Below, one piece after another: positions 54,038-61,306 of a DNA stretch of 64,000 nucleotides. Under the pieces are notes generated by a model, which saw only the letters and a list, made by a program, of their open reading frames with translations, had not been told where the DNA came from and made no database searches. The DNA comes from Sphingobacteriales bacterium (GTDB lineage: Bacteria > Bacteroidota > Bacteroidia > Chitinophagales > Chitinophagaceae): assembly GCA_027484425.1 (NCBI GenBank), contig JAIXSZ010000087.1:1-64000 (forward strand), read 5' to 3'. A program made the position numbers and the translations under genes. The stretch's first letter is position 1. Each line of letters opens with the position of its first letter.

Positions 54038-55993
54038 TTAAGGTAACTTTTCAAACACAATCACCAACTTATTAAAATCAGCGGCATCGTTGATCACTTT
54101 CCTAAATTCAGCATAACGGCTTTTAGGATAAAATACACCTTGGTAATACTCAGTGCCTGTTAAAATCAATTCATCACCATCTTGTTTCCAATTGTTTGTA
54201 AATCCAAACAGCTTTCTTCCTTTATCGTCGGTATATTCATCTTTAATAACTAGTTTTTCCAAACCCTTTGGACGATAACCTTTAGGTATTTTAACCCGAA
54301 TAATTCTTTCGTATGCATGTGGATACTGGAGGACAATGTCATTTTTCCGATCCTTATCTTCATACAATTCACTTTGCTTTCCTATTAATTCTCCAACTTT
54401 GAGGATCAAATTGTCACCAGCTTTTTCAAGATAATCTTGACAGCTTAAATCTGCATCAATTACAAAAGGTTGAGCCATTTCATTGACATCGCCCAGATTG
54501 TAGTTAGATGCTACTAAACGGATTACACCACAGCCGGAACCGGTATTTTTAACAAAATCGTAGAAAAAATCTTTCTGACTTGTCTGACCTGATAAGTAAT
54601 ACACTCCTCTGAGCCCCATTTCCGCGAAGTTAGACATCTCACGATGGTAGTTGATTTTCGCAGTGTTGCGCTCTGGTTCTATGCTTACATTGAGCACCAT
54701 TTTATCATTGTTTTGCTCTAAGTCTGGTATGGAAACCATTTTGAAAGACGTAACACCGGAATACTGCCCGTCTAAAGCCACTGGCTTGATGTGTAAAGCA
54801 TTCTGACCCAGATATTCATTTCCTGCATAACCAGCTCTACTTATAATACTTCCTGGTTCTATATAAGATTGAGTACCTGGAAAGTACAACATGAGATTGT
54901 TCATAAATGACCAAGAATGAAAATTCTTATCAAAAACTTTATTAAAACGGTCCGAAGTAATAACAACTTCTACTGGTATTTCAGAAGCAATGTAAGCTGC
55001 TGTAAGCAAACGGTTGAACCCATAACGGGAGCAGAACTTATTTTTAATTATGCTTTTAATTTCATCATCTATTTTTCTTTCAGACTTTACTACAATATTA
55101 GTCTTTAAAAAATGTTCAATAGCTAAAATTCGCTCTTTCTCTGTAGCTCCTTTATTGGCTTTTTTAATAAATTTTTTAAGCTCTGATTGATAAGAAGAAA
55201 AGTCTCCTATTAGTCGATCAAATAAAACCCTTCCAATTTCAGGGTAACGCATTGATTTCTTATTATTATTAATATTCTCCGAAAAATTGTATTCAACCCT
55301 AATTTTATTAGCCAACTTTGCGGAATACTCCTCACTTTCAAATGCTGGAACATTACTAAGTTGATAGAGATAATGTCTGTTACCATTAACTAGAGTGTCC
55401 CGCAATGGCGCTTGTGCGTTGTATAATTGAATATCAAATTTCAACATTTCTGGAACTACAAGACTAAAATTCATTTGCCCAACCTCCTCACCTAACTGTA
55501 GATATGCATCATCATAGGTATCATTTTCTTCTTCTGTATGAATAATTACTTCTATAAAACAGCCTATGGTTAAAGAAGAGACTGCTAACAGCTGAAGTTC
55601 TACCTCTTCTTCTTTAACCTTTTTAAAATCAGAAGCGGTGTGTGAAGCCAATATCTTACCATCTTTCACAACCCTAACCTTCACATCAACGAGGTTGTTA
55701 GAATAGAGCGGCAACCTAATTTTGTTATTCTCTTCAACCCCTTTATCATCTGTTACTGCTGTAACATAATGATTAATAGAAAAACGTTTTAACTCATCAC
55801 CAACAATCTGGTAATAGATTCTTTTTGCAAACCAAGGAGTCCAAGTTGGCTTGTTTAACAACGTTTTATCCTTGCTTTCATTAACGGTAAGCGAGCGAAA
55901 TTCGTAATTGCTACGTTCCGGAGCTTGTGCCATTAAACCATTGTTTCCTATCAAAAGAAAATAAAACAGGAAACCTAACCACGTACTTTTCAT
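54038..55993 (-). CDS. DUF3857/transglutaminase-fold protein, probable pseudoenzyme
   Basis: This 651-residue exported protein has signal peptide MKSTWLGFLFYFLLIGNNGLMAQ, an N-terminal DUF3857-like beta region (about 60-240) and a transglutaminase-like middle (about 290-390). The catalytic G-D-C of active relatives is replaced: the aligned sequence reads RYGFNRLLTA, with only a Cys321 a few residues upstream, and the acid site reads IEPG. It is therefore probably not a Cys-triad enzyme. The C-terminal part is beta-rich (VRIKIPKGY-like VKIPKGYRPKGL). It overlaps the upstream active-looking paralogue by 4 bp. AT-rich compared with the neighbourhood. Confidence 0.82.
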   Translation of the reverse strand: MKSTWLGFLFYFLLIGNNGLMAQAPERSNYEFRSLTVNESKDKTLLNKPTWTPWFAKRIYYQIVGDELKRFSINHYVTAVTDDKGVEENNKIRLPLYSNNLVDVKVRVVKDGKILASHTASDFKKVKEEEVELQLLAVSSLTIGCFIEVIIHTEEENDTYDDAYLQLGEEVGQMNFSLVVPEMLKFDIQLYNAQAPLRDTLVNGNRHYLYQLSNVPAFESEEYSAKLANKIRVEYNFSENINNNKKSMRYPEIGRVLFDRLIGDFSSYQSELKKFIKKANKGATEKERILAIEHFLKTNIVVKSERKIDDEIKSIIKNKFCSRYGFNRLLTAAYIASEIPVEVVITSDRFNKVFDKNFHSWSFMNNLMLYFPGTQSYIEPGSIISRAGYAGNEYLGQNALHIKPVALDGQYSGVTSFKMVSIPDLEQNNDKMVLNVSIEPERNTAKINYHREMSNFAEMGLRGVYYLSGQTSQKDFFYDFVKNTGSGCGVIRLVASNYNLGDVNEMAQPFVIDADLSCQDYLEKAGDNLILKVGELIGKQSELYEDKDRKNDIVLQYPHAYERIIRVKIPKGYRPKGLEKLVIKDEYTDDKGRKLFGFTNNWKQDGDELILTGTEYYQGVFYPKSRYAEFRKVINDAADFNKLVIVFEKLP

Positions 55994-57912
55994 TGCTTTT
56001 TTAATATTAGTGAAAGATTTTGAGCTTCTTTTATCTTCATCAATGCCGAATTAAAGTCAGATAATTCTTCGAAATTAACTTCAGCTTTTTTTAATTCAAA
56101 AAATGAATGAAGAAGTATTCTTCCTTTATCTAATTGATAAGAGATTTTCCATTGGCAAAATGAATTGTTATCTTCCGCATTTTCAGGGAGTTTAACAGGT
56201 TTAAAATTTGGCGGAATAGTTAACACAATAACGTCTCTTTTTTTAAAGAGAAAATCAAATTCTCGCCCATTACTCCTTCCACCTGAGGTATCTGCATATA
56301 GAGTTTCCCAAGCTTTTTTAAGGTTAAGATTTAGATAAAACTCATCATCAATTTTTCTAACATAATGATCCAGTTCCAATTGAAAAGTCATCAACAATGG
56401 TTTACCAAGTTCAAACAATTGCGAAACCATTGGCTTTTGAATCTTACACTTATCATTTCCCCTGCTTAAAATCCCCTTCATCAACTCCTCATATTTTGCA
56501 GGTTCTCTGTCTCTAAACGCGCTGGTAATTCTATCTCTGTAATACCCAGACAAGCTAGTTGTACCATTTCCTAGCAAAGTATCCCCTTTTATACTACACC
56601 AAAGCGTATCAATCCATTGATTATTGTCTGCCTTTTCCCATGGCACCAAAACCTTTTCAAATTGAGCAGAGTCAATGGCGATACAAGCATACCTTCCTTG
56701 CGTAAACACCGAAGGTTGACCCAACATTTGCTCTCTTCCGGTTGCATCAAGAAATATCCAGCCAGTATCGGTTTTAAGACTTGCAATCATGTGATTACTT
56801 GATGCCAAATGCTGCAATTCTCTGAAGTCTCGAGGAACTTCTCGTGTTCCAATCCAAACAGGGTAAGCAGGCAATCCCGCCTTTTTCATCAGCCGAGTTA
56901 AAAGCACTGCCATATCTTTACAATCTCCATAACCATTTTTACAAACAGTTTCTGGAGTTCGAGGTACCTGACCGGAAAACCCATCCTCTATGCTGATGTA
57001 ACGAATGTTCTCTTGCACCCAACGAAATAGAGCAGAAGCACGATCACGAGGTGATTTTATAAAGGTTACAATCGAATCTACCAGCTGCTTTTGAGGTGTG
57101 GGCAAATCACTATTCATAGCCTCCCGAATAAAAGAATAATTCAACTTATTAAATGCGTCCATAGAATGATTAAATAAGACTTCCTTACCATCAACTACGT
57201 ATGAATGCAACCATACATAAATCTGAGGAATATAATGTCGATAAGACAATCCATTACGATAAAAACGATATTTTGGCAAATTGGTAGCTTCCCAAACAAG
57301 AATTTGTAGCCCCTTTCGCTTTTCAATTCTAAGTTTAACCATGCTGCTATCTCCCCGAAGTTGCCAACCAATACGAACGCCTTCAGGAAGAATTACCCTG
57401 TATACTGAAGACAAAATAGGCGAACCAGTAGAGAAATAACTCGAGGATAAAAATAACGGGTGATGTATCCTTAATGAATAGTTTAGCTGCACTATGCTTC
57501 CCATGCTTAATCCGGGGAAACTTACTTTTCTCATACGAATATCATCATAGAAAACTTCATTTTGCGATCTATTCTGTTCATCAGAAATTACTCCAATACC
57601 ATTTTTATACCTACCTGAATCATAAATTCTTGAAGTTGCTTTGCCATTCAGGTAGGAAGAAAATGGAGGAGCATACACTATTTCATCACTTCCATCATCA
57701 ATAATCCTATCGTTTAGTAAGATACGCTCTTCTTCATTTCTTTCAATAATTTCTAAGGTGTCTTTATTGAATTGAAACTTAAGTTCTTCTATTTTTTTAA
57801 GATATACTTGACGGTCTTCAGGAAATTGTTTTCTAAGTACTTCTAAATCTTGAGCAAAAGCTAAATTACACCCTAAAATAAAAAGTAAAATGACTTTAAA
57901 GCAGTTTCCCAT
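55990..57912 (-). CDS. DUF3857 + transglutaminase-like protein with intact triad
   Basis: This 640-residue exported protein has a signal peptide (first 20 residues, ending AFAQ), an N-terminal DUF3857 region (about 60-250) and a transglutaminase-like core. The triad is visible as Cys331 in GYGDCKDMA, His374 in SSNHMIA and Asp389 in FLDATG, so a peptide-crosslinking, protease or amidase-type activity is possible; DUF3857 function is unknown. The C-terminal domain is beta-rich (TIPPNFKPVKLPEN). It overlaps the YwqK-repeat gene by 17 bp and the pseudoenzyme gene by 4 bp. Confidence 0.86.
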   Translation of the reverse strand: MGNCFKVILLFILGCNLAFAQDLEVLRKQFPEDRQVYLKKIEELKFQFNKDTLEIIERNEEERILLNDRIIDDGSDEIVYAPPFSSYLNGKATSRIYDSGRYKNGIGVISDEQNRSQNEVFYDDIRMRKVSFPGLSMGSIVQLNYSLRIHHPLFLSSSYFSTGSPILSSVYRVILPEGVRIGWQLRGDSSMVKLRIEKRKGLQILVWEATNLPKYRFYRNGLSYRHYIPQIYVWLHSYVVDGKEVLFNHSMDAFNKLNYSFIREAMNSDLPTPQKQLVDSIVTFIKSPRDRASALFRWVQENIRYISIEDGFSGQVPRTPETVCKNGYGDCKDMAVLLTRLMKKAGLPAYPVWIGTREVPRDFRELQHLASSNHMIASLKTDTGWIFLDATGREQMLGQPSVFTQGRYACIAIDSAQFEKVLVPWEKADNNQWIDTLWCSIKGDTLLGNGTTSLSGYYRDRITSAFRDREPAKYEELMKGILSRGNDKCKIQKPMVSQLFELGKPLLMTFQLELDHYVRKIDDEFYLNLNLKKAWETLYADTSGGRSNGREFDFLFKKRDVIVLTIPPNFKPVKLPENAEDNNSFCQWKISYQLDKGRILLHSFFELKKAEVNFEELSDFNSALMKIKEAQNLSLILKKQ

Positions 57913-60900
57913 ATCGGTAATTTACTTGTTTTTCAACTTTACCTAATGTATTATAGTATTGAATTAACCCATGGAGTGTACCATAATAATAATGGCCACT
58001 CTCCATTAACAACCCGGATTCAAAGTATTTTTTATATGGTCCATGCTGGTCATTTCTTTCAAAATTAAGTTGTTGCATTAATTTGCCATTTTTAAAATAA
58101 TCCTTCGCAAGTCCTTGTCGTTGCCCATTTTCATAAAAACACTCTGCCAACAAATTACCATTACTCATAAACATCTTGTATGCTCCTGAAAAAACACCTC
58201 TAACAATTTGAAATTCGAAGGCAAGTTTTCCATTTGGATGGTGAGCGCGTATTTGAGCAGTTTGAGCGTCAATATATTTCATTGCAGACATTTTTCCATC
58301 TGGTCCAATTTGAGAAAATCCAACTAAATAATCATTATTATACTCTAAAACAGCTACAACCTTTCCCTCATCATTAAAAAGGCGCTTACTACCTTGTAAA
58401 AGGCCCCATTCATAACGAGATTCTGAAATTTTAATCCCACTAAAATGAAAAGAAGTTTCAACACCATGTTTTTTCCCTAAATCATACTGTGTTGAATCTT
58501 GCAATTTTCCATTCAACGAATAATCCAGACTTAGCGAATCTAATTCGCCGTTTTTATACCAACTACGTTCTGACAACTTTCCGTAACGATTAAATTCTTC
58601 AAACAGTCCGCTTCGTAAACCATTTTTATATGTTTCCTTTCTAAAAACTGTTCCATCTGAAAGGTAATGAATTAAAGGTTCATCAACCTTAGAACCATTG
58701 GCATAATTAGCCTCATACTTAATTCTTCTATTAGGATGAAGCATTCTCACCTTTCCAGAAAAGTTGTTTAAGAGACTATTATTATAAACTTTACCCAGAG
58801 TATCGTACTGAATCAATCCTTTGTACACTCCGTATTCATAGAATTCTTCATACATTAACTCTTCATTCACCTCATACTCTCTATCAGCACCATTCAATTT
58901 GCCATCAACATAAAATTCACGAGAATCTACAACACCATGGTTATAATAATATTCCCAAGTTCCTTCACGTTCTCCATTTTGAAAAAAACCATCTACTTTA
59001 GGCCCACCTGACGGCAAATAACTCCTGAAATAGCCATCAATTTCTCCATTTCTATAGAAATATTCTGACTTTAATGATCCACTACTATAATATTCCTGTT
59101 CAATACCTTCCTTCACTCCATTCACGAAAGTTACAGTAGATGATTTAACTCCACTATCGTAATAAGTCCACAATCCTATAGGAACATTTTTTTTGTAGGC
59201 CCCTTCTGATTTTAATTGTCCAAACTCATCATAAAAAACTACTTTAAATTCATCAACATTGTTTGAAACATCAGCAACTAAACTCCCATCTGGTTTCCAA
59301 TGTTGCATACGTTTAATAACCCCTTTGTTGTAATTAAATGCTGCATATTTCCAACCTCCTCTTGCATAATAAGTTGAGATTCCATTCAACTCACCATCCT
59401 TCCAATTTTCCTCAAACTTAATCTTTCCATCAGGATACCATGACTTAGCAATCCCTGTAATTTTCCCATTTTCATAAGTCATTTGCTTTTCTTTTGCTCC
59501 ATTAGAATACCAATAAATCCAATCTCCATTGAGATTTCCATTAACAAAATCGCCTTCTGCTTCTTTTACTCCGTTCTTATGCCAGAAAGCCCATTTGCCA
59601 ACACGCTCATTTGCTTTGTTTAGCCCCTCAGACTTCTTTATCCCACTAGGATAAAAATAAACAGCCTTACCTTCTAATAAATCATCTTTTTCCTGAACCT
59701 CTGAAATTAAGCTCCCTTCAATATCATATCGTTTAGTCTTTCCAGATCGTTTTCCTGAAACAGCGTTGATGACTATATTTAATTTCCCACTAGGGTAATA
59801 AATTTTTATTTCTCCTTCAAATAATCCATTCTTTTGTTGCCCTTCCTCACGTACAATTCCGTTTTCAAAAAAACGCTTATAGGGGCCATTCTCTTTTCCA
59901 TTTTCATAAATATCAGTAAGAGACAATTTGCCATTTGAGAAGTAAACCCACTTACCTTCACGTTTTCCATTTTTATACATTCCTCTTGCTTCCACTTCAC
60001 CATTTTGATCTACAAAAGACCATTCTCCATCTAAACCTTCACCTAAAATTCGTTCTCCAAAAGCCGCTATGTTTCCTTTCTTTATTCGCGTCATATATTT
60101 CTTTCTTACTCCATTTGAATCAGAAAGAACAACAGTTTCTCTTTTTTCTAAAAAGTAATTACCAGCCCAATCAACAAACTTTTTGATAGTCGCTTTCTCC
60201 TTTTTGACTGCATCATTAATTTCCTCAGAATTTAAACCTTTTAACCCTGCAAGAATTACTGCTTGATAAGAACTGGCTTCAATGGCTTTCTGATAAAAAT
60301 TAAGATACTCAATAGCAAGTTCATTTAACCCCTCCGTTGACTTCGGAAGTTTTTGTAGAATGAGCTGCAGTTGTCGGGTTAATTTGAAATTAAGCTTAAT
60401 ACCTACTTTAAAGTTATTGTTTAACGCAACTTTAGACAAAATCAATTGATTAAGTTCTGATAAGGCCTCTGAATGCCCAAATAAATCTTCTGGAACATTT
60501 TTCAAATCTTTTCTAAACTCGTCTGAAGCTATACTTTCATTAAGTTTAATAATTTCAAATTTATCATCTGCATTGTCTTGAAGAATGCTAGCAAAATGAT
60601 ACGCAAGTATTGCTAATGCAGGCTGCCCAGCTTCAGCAGCAAGATTTGCAACCTGATAATGTGATTTTAGATAAAAAGGTTGTTTTTGAAGAGAATTAAA
60701 GAGCAAGGTTAAAGCTTCAGCGTACTTTTCTCGCTTAATTCTAGCTACTGCAGATTCGTAATCAGCCATGTGGTGAAGAGGGAACTGATTTCTGACCTTG
60801 TTGTACCACCAATCAGAAGAGTCAGCCATAGCTAAGTCATCATAAACATTTGCTATTAAAAGTTGATAATCCCTTGCATTTCCTTGCCTGTCTTTTACTG

Positions 60901-61192
60901 CAAATAGAACATCTAGAGCTTCTCTGTATCTTTTAGCAGCATAATAACTCAAGCCCATTTCAAACTGAGCAAGGACATAAGCCGAATCTCCGGGGTTTAC
61001 CTTTTTGTATTGATCTATGGCTTCTTGGTAGTCACCTTTATCATGTTTTTCAACACCCATGTTAATCCGCGCTTGGCCCTTGATATAGGGTGCACCAATG
61101 TTTGGACGTTGGGCAAATGAAACTGTACTGAATAATTCTAGCACGATTGAGGCCAGTAAGCAAAAGCAGCTACGAGTAAATAATGTTTTCAT
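57896..61192 (-). CDS. Secreted TPR + YwqK/MORN-like repeat protein
   Basis: This 1098-residue exported protein has signal peptide residues 1-27 (ending TVSFAQ), an N-terminal helical region (about 40-380) with TPR-like pairs (KGDYQEAIDQYKKVNPGD, AKRYREALDVLFAVKD), and from about residue 400 onward about 30 tandem units of about 23 residues of the form (x)GxWxYYxxxGxxxxExxYxNGxx, for example EGKWVYFSNGKLSLTDIYEN. This pattern is the YwqK-type MORN-like repeat. In Gram-positive phage-linked loci YwqK proteins are called antitoxins, but in Bacteroidota they are secreted structural repeats of unknown role. First gene of a three-gene operon; a hairpin overlaps its start. Confidence 0.85.
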   Translation of the reverse strand: MKTLFTRSCFCLLASIVLELFSTVSFAQRPNIGAPYIKGQARINMGVEKHDKGDYQEAIDQYKKVNPGDSAYVLAQFEMGLSYYAAKRYREALDVLFAVKDRQGNARDYQLLIANVYDDLAMADSSDWWYNKVRNQFPLHHMADYESAVARIKREKYAEALTLLFNSLQKQPFYLKSHYQVANLAAEAGQPALAILAYHFASILQDNADDKFEIIKLNESIASDEFRKDLKNVPEDLFGHSEALSELNQLILSKVALNNNFKVGIKLNFKLTRQLQLILQKLPKSTEGLNELAIEYLNFYQKAIEASSYQAVILAGLKGLNSEEINDAVKKEKATIKKFVDWAGNYFLEKRETVVLSDSNGVRKKYMTRIKKGNIAAFGERILGEGLDGEWSFVDQNGEVEARGMYKNGKREGKWVYFSNGKLSLTDIYENGKENGPYKRFFENGIVREEGQQKNGLFEGEIKIYYPSGKLNIVINAVSGKRSGKTKRYDIEGSLISEVQEKDDLLEGKAVYFYPSGIKKSEGLNKANERVGKWAFWHKNGVKEAEGDFVNGNLNGDWIYWYSNGAKEKQMTYENGKITGIAKSWYPDGKIKFEENWKDGELNGISTYYARGGWKYAAFNYNKGVIKRMQHWKPDGSLVADVSNNVDEFKVVFYDEFGQLKSEGAYKKNVPIGLWTYYDSGVKSSTVTFVNGVKEGIEQEYYSSGSLKSEYFYRNGEIDGYFRSYLPSGGPKVDGFFQNGEREGTWEYYYNHGVVDSREFYVDGKLNGADREYEVNEELMYEEFYEYGVYKGLIQYDTLGKVYNNSLLNNFSGKVRMLHPNRRIKYEANYANGSKVDEPLIHYLSDGTVFRKETYKNGLRSGLFEEFNRYGKLSERSWYKNGELDSLSLDYSLNGKLQDSTQYDLGKKHGVETSFHFSGIKISESRYEWGLLQGSKRLFNDEGKVVAVLEYNNDYLVGFSQIGPDGKMSAMKYIDAQTAQIRAHHPNGKLAFEFQIVRGVFSGAYKMFMSNGNLLAECFYENGQRQGLAKDYFKNGKLMQQLNFERNDQHGPYKKYFESGLLMESGHYYYGTLHGLIQYYNTLGKVEKQVNYRYGKLL

Positions 61193-61206
61193 ATTGCAAG
61201 CAATAT
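61191..61206 (-). promoter_or_regulatory. Inverted repeat enclosing the start codon of the YwqK-repeat gene
   Basis: ATATTGC, AA, GCAATAT form a 7-bp inverted repeat; on the mRNA the CUUG-closed hairpin ends in the A and U of the AUG start codon (61190-61192). It could mask the start. Seven-bp arms can arise by chance, so function is uncertain. Confidence 0.3.
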
Positions 61207-61258
61207 AAGCGGATGAAAGAAAATTAAAGCTTGTAGTTCTAAAAAGTTATAAAAATAG

Positions 61259-61288
61259 AATGCCCCTGCCTGAATAGGCAGGGGCATT
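61259..61288 (-). terminator. Terminator of the 61307-64000 T9SS gene
   Basis: AATGCCCCTGCCT pairs with AGGCAGGGGCATT around GAAT. On the minus strand it is followed by CTATTTTTATAAC, giving a T-rich tail. Confidence 0.9.
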
Positions 61289-61306
61289 TAAGATGACCCT
61301 ACGGGA

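Noticed and set aside
57896-61192. Toxin-antitoxin role based on the YwqK name
   Set aside because: The protein is exported, very long, and no toxin gene is adjacent; the name alone is not evidence.
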